From the NCBI GenBank assembly GCA_013420905.1, contig JAAXNY010000013.1, positions 1,178,001 to 1,242,000 of the forward strand: a DNA stretch of 64,000 bases. The letters run 5' to 3'. Both the position numbers and the translations under genes were made by a program. Shown here one piece after another: positions 34,998 through 46,119 of this stretch. The stretch's first letter is position 1; each line of letters opens with the position of its first letter. The DNA comes from Collybia mongolica. Taxonomy: Eukaryota; Basidiomycota; Agaricomycetes; Agaricales; Clitocybaceae. The notes beneath the pieces were generated by a model, which saw only the letters and a program-made list of their open reading frames with translations, was not told the origin of the DNA and made no database searches.

Positions 34998-37900
34998 CTA
35001 AGGAACATCAAATGCAAACGCAGTCTTGTTCGCTTCAAGGAAATCCACCAGCCACTTGTACAGCAGCTGTTGTTTCGGGGGTGTTTTCTGTGTGTGAGAC
35101 GGGCAGTGGCGAAGTACATGTGGCACAGATTCCATAGGGAATCCGCACCTACAGGCTGTGGGCTCTTCGGGGAAGAACTGAGATCGGAATGTCCCTATGG
35201 GGGCATGTCCAGTTACGCAGTGTGTTAAGCGTGCGGTGAGACCATGACTATGTCCAGTCTTATGCATCCAGGGCCCACTATTGACATGGGTTGGAGTGAG
35301 TGGGGTGTCCTTCTTCTCATAGAGAGGGAGGAAGTTCTTGCCAATGTACTTTGAGGACTGGAATAGGGACTTCCAGCCATCAAGCATGTGTGTGACTGCC
35401 CCGCTCCTAGCGGAGTCAGCAGATATAATTGGCGCCCCCCCCCACCTTGACACGTGTCGAGGTGGCGAGGATGTGTGCCAGTTGGTGGTCCTCTATCTCC
35501 ACACCAGGTGTGATGTGGTGAAAGTGGACAGAGTTACCAGGTTCGTGTTGGAGCCAAGGCACCAGCACACAACAGATGGTAAGGGACAAGTGTTGTCCAG
35601 AGTGGTGAGACACATCCATGGACAGACGGAGCGCATTTGTAGAATCAGAAAAGACGTGTATCTGATGTACATCATCAAGTCCGATTTCCCTGGCTTGAGT
35701 AATGCCCTCTGCAATTGCTCGCAGTTTGGCACCATCGGATGTGGAGAGACCGGCCACAGCCCAGTCCTCGTATAGATTGCCCTCATGCCATGCCCGGTAA
35801 ACCAAGACTGACTGGAGAGGGAGTGGGGGAGTCGACGCATCTGTAATGATACAGATGTGGTTGGGAGAATGGGAGGCCGCATCTACAGCCCCCTTGAGGG
35901 ATGTGGAACGATCTTCCATAAACTTTTTGTGTTCCTTGTCCGCCTTTGACAGAGGGGAAACAATATCATAGACAATACGCCTCGGATAAACATCCTTGGG
36001 GCGAGAGCCAGGGCGGTTAAGAGGATGGACAGGGTCCAGGTCCTGGGATGAGAGGTCGAGGTTAGACCATGCCTCCATGATAGGGGACTTCAGATCACCA
36101 TTGATCTGATTTTTGAGGGTCTTGACTGAGAATTTGTGTTTCCCATCGACTAGACGGCAAAAGGCATGGGTTGCCTGTAGCACTCGGGTGCGGACATGAC
36201 TGCGTTCCACCAGCTTCTTAACATGAAGGTGAATCGGAGGTAAGCCCGCGATTGTTTCCGCTGCCCCCATGGGGCTGGTTTTGAAGGCGCCGGTAATCCA
36301 GAGGCACGCACGCTGCTGCATTTTCCGGAGGGAGTTGAGGGGGCCTACCATGCAGGCTCCTTCGTATAGCCATAGCCTGCTCCCGTATGTAGCTATGGGG
36401 AGAACACAGGCATGGTACAGCACTCGTTTGTGTTTGGGCCTAAGCCCACGAACTGAGTTGCCAAGGGCGAGCATGGCCCGCACCGATGTGAGGGCCTTGT
36501 TCGTGTAGCGTTTGACATGTTCCCTGAAGGTAAGGGGCCGGTCAAAAAAGAAGCCCAGATAGCGCCATATGGTGCCAGGGCGGAGCGGTGTATCACCTGT
36601 ATAGGGTGCATAGCCTAAGTCAATGTTGGGGTTAGCATCACCATGTTTCCGAGAGAAGTGAAATCCCTCAGACTTGCTGTGTTCGAGGACTAGGCCCATG
36701 GCCTGGGTCAGTTCGAAGACAACCTTGTATGCTCTCTTGAGCTTAGCTAGGTTTGTGTCCCATGACTCGGACTGCGCAATAATTGTGCCGTCATCAACAT
36801 AGGAGATGAGAGTGGACTCTCTGACCCTTTGTTCAAATTCCTTGAGGAAGGGGGAGAGGCAGAGAGCAGAGAGGATGGGGGACAGGGCAGAGCCCTGGCC
36901 TACACCGACACTGGAGGGGAATTCTGGGGATAGATCGTCATCCCATGCATAACGTGTGCTCCAATCAACTAGATAAGACTTAAAGAATTGCACCACTTCT
37001 GGTGCAAATCCCTGCTTTTCCAGGACGGATAGAAGGACCTCATGATTAATAGAGGGGAAGAATTGGGCGAGGTCAAAAGTGACCACACCCGTTTTAAGAC
37101 CTGCCCGCTATCCAGCGCAGATGGTGTGCATGAGGAAGCACCCAGCATCCTCGGTGGAGTTCTGACGAACTCCTCCAAATTGATTTGGGTGGAGGACTCC
37201 ATGTTCTGCAGCCTCAAACTGCAGTCTAGTGGAGAGCATCTTCTCGAGGAGCTTGCCCAATGTGTTCAGAAGAACAATTGGATGGAACGCCTTGAGGGTG
37301 TCATACGAAGGTTTCCTGGGCTTCGGGATAACTACTGTAGTAGAAGCCTTGAATTTGGCAGGCCAGCAGCCTGTCCGGACGCAAGAGTTGGCCAGCCAAA
37401 GGAAGAGGCAGCTCGCGTGCTTGTCCTGGACGAGCCGTTTGAGATGGCGCCATGTGATGTGATCCAGCCCAGGGGCGGATCTATTCGAGGTGCCCCTAAG
37501 GGCATCTGACATCTCGGCGGCAGAGTACGGGACCCACTCCCTGATGGTTGGGGATTCCCATTTGTTACCCAGTTTGGTCAGGTCAACAGGCCTGTCCACA
37601 GCTGAGTTGAAGGTGGAGTGGAGGGCATTCCACAGTTGATCCACAGATGTGCAGGGCACTCCTTGGTACAAGATTGCCTCGACTGGGGGTGTCTTGCGTG
37701 GTCCGACCCAGTCCATAAGGTCCCAGGGTTGGAGATTGTTGTGAGCAATCTCGTTGATTCTTTCGTCGAAATGCTTATGTTTTGCCTTATGCGTGGCCTT
37801 CTTGAAGGTTGACCAGTCAGCCGGGAGATTGGACTCCATCGCGGCCGCCTTGGCATTAGCACAGTCAGAATCCCACCAAGACTTAGACCAGGCGCAAGCC

Positions 37901-38838
37901 CGGTTAGCCTTAGCGTGATGAGACCATGCCACACCAAAAGCAACGGATATAGCCCTAGCAACGACTTGGGTTTGATCAGCTGACATAGCGCCAGGGATCG
38001 GGATCTGACCCAGGAGAAGGGAGACTTCACTGAGGAAGTCCGCCTCTTCTTTGGAGTCGACTTTGATGGACATTTTCCCCTCAGGCCAGTAGACCTTAAG
38101 GGGGATATCCAGTAGTAACGGAAGGTGATCGGGTTCCCCCTTGTCTCCTAGCGTCAGATCAGCTGTGTAGCCCCGGAAAATCGGGACAAACACCAGGTCG
38201 AGAATCAAACCACGGAGCGCCGTGTTATACGGCTGATGGGTGACCCCTCCGGATGTCAGGGCCACTCTCTCCAGGTTAAGTATTGCAGCACACTCCATGA
38301 GCCTAGAGGCCATGGGGTGTTTGCGTGTAAGTGTCGCGTCCCAGTGAGATGAAGGGCAATTAAAATCCCCCCCCATATAACTCAAATTTGGTAGTGCATC
38401 CAGGTGGTCTTCGATGTACCGAATGGCCGAGCCGTTCTCATCGGAGTAGGTGTTCATCAGATGTATGGGGCCAAGATGCCCTTTTACAGTGATGACCATG
38501 ACATCGCAATGATTCACAATGTCAGATTGAAGCTTAGGTTTGATCGTGCGCATGGCCCGATTGACATAAGCAAGGACACATGGCCTTTCATTGGCCCCAT
38601 CAAACCCTTTAGGGTACATAGCTATCCAGTCTGGGTGGATCGGCGGCCCTTTAACAGGGACCCTGTCCTTCTCTGTCAGGGAGGCAGTGTATCTCACAGT
38701 AGACCATGGTGGTTCCTGGAGAAATAAGATATCTGAGACGGATTTCATACGTTCCAGAAGGTTGATTGTCCAATTGTGCTTGCGTCCCACATTCTGACAA
38801 TAAATATGTAAAGTGTCTACAGAGGTTGTACTACACAT
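34998..38838 (-). pseudogene. LINE ORF2: endonuclease, reverse transcriptase, RNase H
   Basis: AP-type endonuclease (IYCQNVGRKHNWTINLLERM, ILFLQEPPWS, MGGDFNCPSSHWD, DHLPLLLDIP). RT with APGLDHITWRHLKRLV, HPIVLLNTLGKLLEKMLSTR, TFDLAQFFPSINH, GVGQGSALSPILSALCLSPF and catalytic ISYVDDGTII. RNase H with DASTP..KLRAIAEG..HVFSDSTNAL. C-terminal knuckle CRCGFPMESVPHVLRHCP. Two breaks: TAG at 37108-37110 (ICAG*RAGLK, fits TGG to TAG) and a frameshift in the G-run at about 35437-35445. Opens at ATG 38838, overlapping the ORF1 stop. Confidence 0.9.
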
Positions 38839-40932
38839 GGGTCAACAACTGTCGAACTTCTCGAGGGTTTGCCCGGCGTCCAAGGAGCCTGCCTCCTGTG
38901 ACGTTGGGAAAAGGTGAGTTAGGGGCGGGAATGAAGCGTAACAGCTCATCGCCTACCTTCTGTGCGGTACACTTGGAGAAGACCCACTTCGGATTGTAGC
39001 GGTTCTTCCAGAACGAGCAGATACGACTGTCAGATGCATGCGCAAGCGTGCAGTTGACACATCGAGCTGGGTGTGGGCAAGGGTGACCTGCAGGGGTCAC
39101 CTCTCGAGGGGGGTTGGCCTTGGGCTGTTTTTTGCAGCACGCGGTTAACACGCAGTGGTGGTTGGTTTCATGTGGGCAGGCACAGATGGAGCACAGCTGC
39201 ATCTTGAATGGACAAACCTCTGTACGGTGTCCATACCTCCAGCAGCAGGGACATATGGGGACTCCGACTCGCTTCTCAGTGGGCAGGATGGTGAGTTTCT
39301 TGGACCTGAGCATGAAGCTTCGGCCCTTGAGGCTACAGAGGTGCTGTCCACCTCGCGAGTCATAGATACAGAAGAACACTGTGCCGGTGTCTGATGTCTG
39401 GGAGTTTTTTACCATCTGGGGCCTAGACCCTTGGTAAAAGTGGATGGCCTCACGCCAGGGGCATTTACCGAGGATCTCGGTAATGTCATCTGGTGTGAGG
39501 GGAATGGGGGTACCATTGGCAGTGTACTTGATGTGCGCTCCAAAGTAAGGGAAGTCGGGGATGCAAAGGAATGACTTGGATGAGCCTACTTCCACACACG
39601 TTTCCACAGAGTTGTCTTTGCGTATCTTTTTAGCTGCGTCGCTAAAATAGGCATGCATGACCTGGATGTCATCTTCGACTGGCAAAACATCACACACATG
39701 GGCCAGGCCCCCGAGGTGGTTTTGGGTCTCAGACACGACGCGAATGGCCCTCTTATGAATGCCAAGGTGAGAGTTCAGTGGTCCAACCACTGGCATATCA
39801 GGCCAGTGGGTGGGGGGTGAAGTGATGACGACTACCTCCTTCTGGGAGGGGCCGTGTGTGGTGGATCTCTTGCATCAAGCTTTCACTCGGGCTGAGTCCG
39901 AAGGGGTAGGGATGATATCACCGGACACGACCTGCTGAGCGCGCACAATGGAGGCAATGGGTGCTGAGGGAAAGGACTTGGCCATCTTTTTTTTTTTTTT
40001 TTTTTTTTGGGTTCAACATTTTATATACCAACTGTACATAATACATGTGCTGGTCACTACAAGTAGTAATTGGGCAAGGACTTGGCCATCTGGACAAGCC
40101 CCACCTGAGCTGTGGCGGGGCCCTTTGCCTTCTTCACAGAGGGAGGCTGAGGGGTGGAGATTGCAGCAGATGCTGCGGATGCAAAGGTCTTTGATCTAGG
40201 AGGAAGGGAATGCTTGGTGGAGCATGTGTAGATGACTTTCTTGGAGGGGCGGCGAAGGCCAGCCGGGTCTGCAGTAGCATTGGTGGATCGAGGGGGCAGA
40301 GAGCACCCAGGACGAGGTTGTCAATTAGAAGGGATGGGGACAGGGGCCGGAGGCGCCTGCACACGGAGACTCTCAATGAGGGCTTGGAGAGCGATGCTCT
40401 TGGACTCGGCATCTGCCGTAATGGCGTGTTCAATGAGGCCAGCTTCGGAGACTGTGAAGACAGCTTGGAGGAGCTCTTGGATGAGTGTGACTGAGGCTTC
40501 GTCTGGGACGCAATAGCCGTTGATGGCCCAGAGGTTGAGCATCTCTGTGACGTTGTGGATGGATGTAGTTGCAGCTTCAAGGTTGTCTGGGACCTTATCC
40601 TTAGCACCAGAGGCATAAAATGTCTCTGGATCCTTAAACTCCTCCATGAAAGCAGCCCCCTCTACCTCAGCCATGACAACGTCACGGTCTTGGACAGGAG
40701 CAGTGGGGGGATTGGCGGGAGGGCCGGTAATAGTAGGGTCAGGGTCGGCAGTGTCGTTGTCATTGTTGTCGTCGTCGTCCTCTACAATGGGTGCGGGAGT
40801 CATGGGCCTGAAAAAGACCTGTGATGCAAGGGAGGGGCCTGCTTGAGGATGCAGGCTGGCTACCAGCTCGGAGACGGGAGCTGGGGACATGGATCTGCGC
40901 AAAAGTTCATGTAAATCCAGCGGTTTTGCCAT
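38831..40932 (-). pseudogene. LINE ORF1, gag-like protein with zinc knuckles
   Basis: Starts MAKPLDLHELLRRSMSPAPV, acidic Pro-rich N-terminus. A TGA at 40321 (PIPSN*QPRPG) and another at about 39875 (ARVKA*CKRST) both fit CGA to TGA. Between them an 89-bp truncated LINE copy interrupts the frame (39987-40075). The C-terminal half is open: PVVGPLNSHLGIHKRAIRVV to Cys/His blocks CPCCWRYGHRTEVCP and CSICACPHETNHHC, stop at 38831. Binds LINE RNA in related elements. Confidence 0.85.
39987..40075 (-). mobile_element. 5'-truncated LINE copy, 89 bp, 15-bp TSD
   Basis: 22 T (poly-A on the minus strand) plus 67 bp resembling the 3' end of the host LINE at 34661-34730 (both have TTCAACATTTTATATA and AATACATGTG). 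Flanked by AAGGACTTGGCCATC at 39972-39986 and 40076-40090. Confidence 0.95.
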
Positions 40933-41108
40933 ACGGTCCGCCGATCGCTGAGATCAGGTTGGAGGTTTGTCTTTAGCCATGGTATAACCATGGCAGTGTA
41001 CGGGAGATCAGGGGATCAGAGGAGTTTTGAGGCACCTGGGTGCGCAAGACGATGTTGACAAGTAGACCGGGTGGCTGTGCACGTGGGAGTAACAAGTCAA
41101 GAAGCGAC

Positions 41109-41263
41109 GTCTTAGTATTAGTCTTAGCATTAGCACTGGCCTTAGCCCTAGGCTTAGAGTTAGAGTTAGTCTTAGTATTGGCCTTAACATTAGCATTAGA
41201 CTTATTGTAAGCATTAGTCTCAGGATTAGTCCTAGCAATAGCATTAGCTTAGCATTAGAGTTA
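41109..41263. repeat. NNTTAG hexamer array, right part
   Basis: Continuation of 34200-34641 beyond the LINE; joined length about 580 bp. Confidence 0.85.
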
Positions 41264-41265
41264 GT

Positions 41266-41911
41266 ACTTGGGTGGAGTGGGCCAACACACTGTGTGGCAG
41301 GTACTTGTTCTTTATTTCTTTTCTTAGAAGAAATAAGTCCATTCCACATTCAGGAAGTTGTAAATGACTAGAAACAATGTAGATGATAGTTTATAGAGGT
41401 CATGTGACCCTGGGAAAATGTTACCAAGCAAACAAGCAATGCCTGTGCACAAAAACCATCAGAACTTACTTTTCCCAGGATCATGGACACTAAATGAGCA
41501 TTCAGATTGTTGTCATGTATTTGGTATGCTTATGTGATGGAATAGATCATGTGACATATGTCAATAAATAGAGAATTCAATCCTCTTTGTATTTCAGGTA
41601 AATATAGTAGTAGTTGTTGATTTTTCCAATGTTTAGGATAATTTCCCACAAGGGTCATTTTTGGTAAGGGTCATTGTTGTTATAAGATGTTTGTTTACCC
41701 CGGACATAACACACAGACCTTCAAAACTAGCTGAATCTGGACATTTCTGATATTTTGCTCAAAATGGACCATGGGAAAATTATGCTCAACAAGGAAATTG
41801 TAGAGCCATGTTTGTACATTCCAAACATATAAAAACAAAGTTAATAGCTTTACTAGATATGGAGAAAATCACAAAATAAATTTTGAAACGCAATGCTTTG
41901 AAATATTAGAT
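41266..41911. repeat. Long inverted repeat, left arm (646 bp)
   Basis: Reverse complement, with scattered substitutions and little net length change, of 47668-48313. No coding signal. 41912-42134 between it and M4 holds nothing recognisable. Confidence 0.9.
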
Positions 41912-42134
41912 ATGCATAATTTTGATGGCATCATCAAAAGCATTATGTAAGCATCCCAAATACATGCAAATTATGTCACAATACTTTGTATTTGTGGAGA
42001 AATGCTGTAAAAAGCCATAAGAGAAGAAAAATCCCATTATGGAAATATTTTCCTGCAGTGTTGAAATATGAATCAATAAATGAATGAATGAATCACCTTT
42101 CTGCCCGAAAACTGGGTTGATAAAGAACTCATAA

Positions 42135-42994
42135 CCAATGCCAATGCACCTACACCACCAACACCAACGCCAATGCACCGAATGCCAATCAATGGCAACA
42201 TAACGACACACAAGATGATGTGGGGTGAAGGGTAGAACCGGACGTGGAACAAGGTGACAATGAGGAAAGGGCACCCCAAGGGGCAAAGCGGGGTGAGTCC
42301 CACGCTGCTGCTCACCAAGCAGTGTGTCCCCTCTCACTTTAGGAACCTGAGACAAGAAGGACACGGCTGCCAATGCCCAGGGTGCCCCAGTGCACTTGGA
42401 AGATGACAACAATAACAACAACAACAACAAAGGCAGCAGCAGCAGCAGCAGCAACCATGACAACAAGGCCTGTGGCCACAATGGCAACAGCAGCAGCAGC
42501 AGCCATACCAACAATGGTGCAACAACAATGCCAATGAAGCACAACAACTAGGACAAGGACAAAGACAACCACCACCACCACAAGGACAAAGAAGACAATG
42601 ACTAAGAATGATAGGGACAACAGCAAGAAAAACAGCCAGTGCTGGATCAGGCCAGTGCTGCTGCCACTGCTACCCAGGCCACTGACAATGCTGTGGGGGC
42701 CCATCCTGCACAACCTGGAGTGGAAAACAAGGGTGATGGGGATGGCAGGGGCGGCAGGGGCCCCCACTCATATTAGATTAGTATAATGTTGTATTTATTA
42801 TTATATTATAAGAAAGACACTAAGTAAACTAATAGTAAAAGAAAGTAAGTGAGTCTGCATGGACTCTGTGGAGTCCATGCGGAGTCCATGCAAGTCTGTG
42901 CGGAGTCCATGTGAGTCCATGCAGAGTCCTTGTGGACATGTGTGTGCAGTCCATGCGGAGTCCACAAGGACATGTGGCTTAGTGTAAAGTACAG
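42135..42994 (+). mobile_element. M-family element, right half (M4)
   Basis: Starts within the ACC-rich interior and ends at GGCTTAGTGTAAAGTACAG (42994). Its missing left half may be M6 at 48314-48812 in opposite orientation. 42995-43204 is unassigned. Confidence 0.75.
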
Positions 42995-43212
42995 GAAGAA
43001 CATACCAAGGCAGATTTTTTGGTACACCAGCTTTCTCAGCCTCTATGTCATCTGCCAGGTGCAGAGGTTTTTCTGATGGTAATCCAATTAAAATGTAAAG
43101 GAGTGTGTAAAGTATAGGACTTACTTGGATTTTCCTTTTTTCTGACCAGGAACACTAACTTTCTCTTCATTCATACTCTTTCCACTGAGCACCAAATGAT
43201 TAGTTGAATAAG

Positions 43213-44449
43213 GAGGTCTTTACACTAAGCCACATAACCTGTGCAGACTCCGTGTGGATACACGGACTCATTTGGCAGGACACTCAGCCAGATGACAATC
43301 CGTGTCTGTGCCAAGTCTGCATCAATCCGCGTAATTTTACACAGACACATGGACAAGCATGGGCAGACAACGTGTAGAGTCCGTGCGGCTGATCATGACT
43401 AATAATATTAGTAATCAGATTATTAATATAATTTTTATATACTATTTATTATTAAGAACATAACATAACGGCATTGAAAAACTTGCATTCAACTGGATTC
43501 AAACACACACAGGGACAAGCATTATGTAATACTTTTCGCGTTCATAACCATTGGGCAAGACGGGCATTCATAGTTAGAAGGTAAGCCAGCCTAAAGTCAC
43601 ATCTTTAAATCATGTGATTATGAAGCACATGCCACAGTCACATTACCATTGCCACATCTTCGTTGGTTCTCTTCAACCACATCAACAACGCCCACCAAAC
43701 TGGCAACACCAACACCAACGCAACCACAATGCCAACATCAACGCACCCGACACACCCAACACATCCAACGCCAACAAACACTGACAAACACTGAAACAAT
43801 GTGGGGCGAGGGGTGGAAATGGACCCAGAACGAGAGGACGACGAGGAAAGTGCGCTCTGAGGCGCAGAGTGAGGTGAATCCCACATTGCTGCTCACCCAC
43901 ATGCTCACCACGCAGTGCATCCCCCCCGCTTCAGGAACCTGAGACAAGAAGGATATGGCTGCCAACAAAGGCGGCAACAGCAACAACAACAACAATGACA
44001 ATGACAGCAACAGCAGCAGCAGCAACAGTGCTAACAAGGCCTGCAGCAATGACGGCAACAGCAGCAGCAGCAGTGGCACCAACAATGGAGCAACAACAAC
44101 AACAACAACTACAATGAAGACAATCACCACCACCATGAGGACGATGAGGACAACAACAACAACAACAGGAACAACAACAAGGGAAGCAGCCAGTGCTGCT
44201 GCTGCTGAAACCCGGTTGTTGATGATGCTGCGGGGGCTGATGAGGATGACAGGGGGGCGGGGGCCCCCACCCCCACCCATATTAAATTATGTTTTATAAT
44301 CCATGTATTATACTTAATAGCAATATATATTATTATCATATCAATGTATGTAGAACATTAGTAAGTAAACCCATATATGTAAGTAAGTAATTTATAATTG
44401 AAGAAAGTAACTGAGTCTGCAAGGACATGTGGGGGACTGTAAAGTACAG
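43213..44449 (+). mobile_element. M-family hAT-like element, complete (M5)
   Basis: GAGGTCTTTACACTAAGCC .. CTGTAAAGTACAG; 8-bp flanks TGAATAAG (43205-43212) and TGAATAAA (44450-44457), 7 of 8 identical. Size 1237 bp. (CAA)n/(CAG)n tracts at 43970-44200. No transposase, so moved in trans if at all. Confidence 0.85.
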
Positions 44450-44479
44450 TGAATAAACAATAATAAATTAGATACACAC

Positions 44480-44794
44480 ACCCTGTCTTTGCTCCACCTC
44501 TAGCTTTCCCCCCTCCTTGACCTCTTTTGGCCTTTGTTTTGACCTCTACTTCCACCTCCTCATCCTCATCCTCCTCTTCTGCAACCACAATCTTCCTATT
44601 GAATGTTCAGTTGGACACCCTCCTATAAACACTATAAACACACACCTTTGCCTCCCTGCTCTCCCCTTTGGCTTAGGCTTCTCTTCCTCTTCCTCTTTCT
44701 CTTCCTCTCCCTCCTCTGCATACTGCTCTTCCTCCATAACCTTAGACCTAGTAGACCTAGTAGACTTAGACTTGGGCTGAACCTTTGCTGGCAT
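44480..44794 (-). CDS. Putative small charged protein, function unknown
   Basis: ATG at 44794 gives MPAKVQPKSKSTRSTRSKVM, a Glu-rich block and PKPKGRAGRQ. A possible intron (GTGTGT..AATAGGAAG) leads to VVAEEEDEDEEVEVEVKTKA ending in Gly/Lys-rich sequence near 44480. Composition suggests a nuclear or nucleic-acid-bound tail. No domain recognised. It may be a fragment of a transposon-borne or host gene. Confidence 0.35.
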
Positions 44795-44929
44795 CACAGT
44801 GGCTGGTGGTGGAGCTTGGTGGGTCTTGCTTCTATTCCATAACCTTACTGATAGAAGGGGCTTGTGGGTGTTGCATATTGTAATGAATAGCTTTGAATGA
44901 TTTGGGAAGAGGAAGAACCTCAACACAAA

Positions 44930-45540
44930 CAGGGTACAGGGTTATGACACCCCAGCACATACCAAAATGGGCTATGGCTATGGAGATAGCCAGAAAAATT
45001 CAGCCTCTGATTACCCAAAGACCAGCAAATGCTGGCTATGGGCAAGGTCAGAGGCATGAAATGGAGGGGTGAGGAGGGTCAATGACAATGTGACAACAGT
45101 CACCTCCCACAAGCCACACTGGACCAGCTATTGCTGGTACCAAGGTGGGCAGGTGGTGTGTCTGTCATTATTGTTGATGCAGTGACCATAGTGGGTTGTG
45201 GGGGCCAAGCGCTGGCATTGGCAGCTGTAGTTGGTGTTGGTGGTCATAGTGGGTCATGGGGGCTGTAGTTGGTCATGAGGGCTGAGTGCTGGCATTGGCG
45301 TAGTGGCCCTCATCATCATTAGTGCCTAGCTGTCTGCAGTTGGGGGCTGTACTCACCTTCAACTTGTAGCCAGTTTGTGCTTACCTTGGCACATCCCCAT
45401 TATGAAGGGATTGGGAATGGGGGGAAAAGAAAGTAAGGATGGCAAAAAAAAAAGTGGCATGATCAAATTTTGGCACTTGCTGGAATGGTCTGTGCACATG
45501 ATCACACATCTATATAGGACACACTGCTTTAATTTCTACA
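44930..45540. other. Unassigned stretch
   Basis: No coding signal or terminal repeats seen; contains local GTTGG/GTCATGGGGGC-type repetition at 45180-45300. Confidence 0.5.
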
Positions 45541-45545
45541 ATCTC

Positions 45546-45624
45546 CCATAGTCCAGTTGGTTAATAGATAATTTAATGACTTACCTCTGGGGTCTTTAGT
45601 TCAATTCATACTGTGGTCACTTTT
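45546..45624 (+). ncRNA. tRNA-like sequence (tRNA-derived repeat or pseudogene)
   Basis: A-box-like TAGTCCAGTTGGTTAATA and B-box-like AGTTCAATTCA at tRNA spacing, then TTTTTTTT, a Pol III terminator. Acceptor and anticodon stems do not fold well, so it is not called a tRNA gene. Confidence 0.35.
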
Positions 45625-45859
45625 TTTTAGCTTGCTTATTGTACTGTGTATCAAGTCTAGTCAAGTCCTTCTGGAGTTCAGTAGACTTTAGTAAAAAATT
45701 TTGTCTGGACTCCCTCTGGACTCCAGAGAATAGGTGTAACTAGACATGGAGTCCACTAGACTCCAGTGGACTCCACATGGACTTTATGCCTACTAGACTG
45801 GGTTTATGTTATGCAAAAGTCCTTTTGGACTCCAGAAGGATAGTATTAGAATACAAAAA

Positions 45860-45938
45860 GCGACCACACCATGATTTGAACCTGGGACCTCCTGTTCAAT
45901 ATACAGGTTGCTCTAACCACTGAGCAATTAGGCTGGTT
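45860..45938 (-). ncRNA. tRNA-like sequence, opposite strand
   Basis: Minus strand: D-arm TGCTCAGTGGTTAGAGCA, an anticodon stem CCTGT/ACAGG around a 7-nt loop ATATTGA, T-arm CCAGGTTCAAATCATGG, then GTGGTCGCTTTTT. The acceptor stem does not pair. Shares GTGGTC(A/G)CTTTTT with the plus-strand copy. More likely SINE heads than functional tRNA. Confidence 0.4.
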
Positions 45939-46119
45939 AGAATAGAAGTTGGTTACTGGTATATATAACCAAGGATGATCATGGTGTCCTACTACCACTT
46001 AGGTGTACTGTGGGGACTGACACACAGGATAGTTTAGTGGTACACTCAGAGGATCTGACCATATTACATTACTTGACCCATCATAATGTAACAGATAGGT
46101 GGGGGAGTGTAAAGCCCTC

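Larger units (their letters stand above)
34640..41108 (-). mobile_element. LINE (non-LTR retrotransposon), near full length
   Basis: Minus strand, with a 21-nt poly-A tail (T run at 34640-34660). Flanked by GTCTTAGTATTAGTCTT at 34625-34641 and 41109-41125, a target duplication of up to 17 bp. ORF1 then ORF2 overlap by 8 nt. A 5' untranslated part lies at 40933-41108 and a 3' untranslated part at 34661-34997. Several disabling mutations. Domain order (gag knuckles; EN, RT, RNase H, C-terminal CCHC) resembles fungal Tad-type LINEs. Confidence 0.9.

Noticed and set aside
43649..44299. Long frames on both strands in M5 (and at 41906-42767 and 50200-50804)
   Set aside because: Low-complexity read-through of trinucleotide repeats; poly-Leu/Val on one strand mirrors poly-Asn/Thr on the other.
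45860..45938. Functional tRNA gene
   Set aside because: D, anticodon and T arms are plausible, but the acceptor stem does not pair and the T stem has a mismatch.
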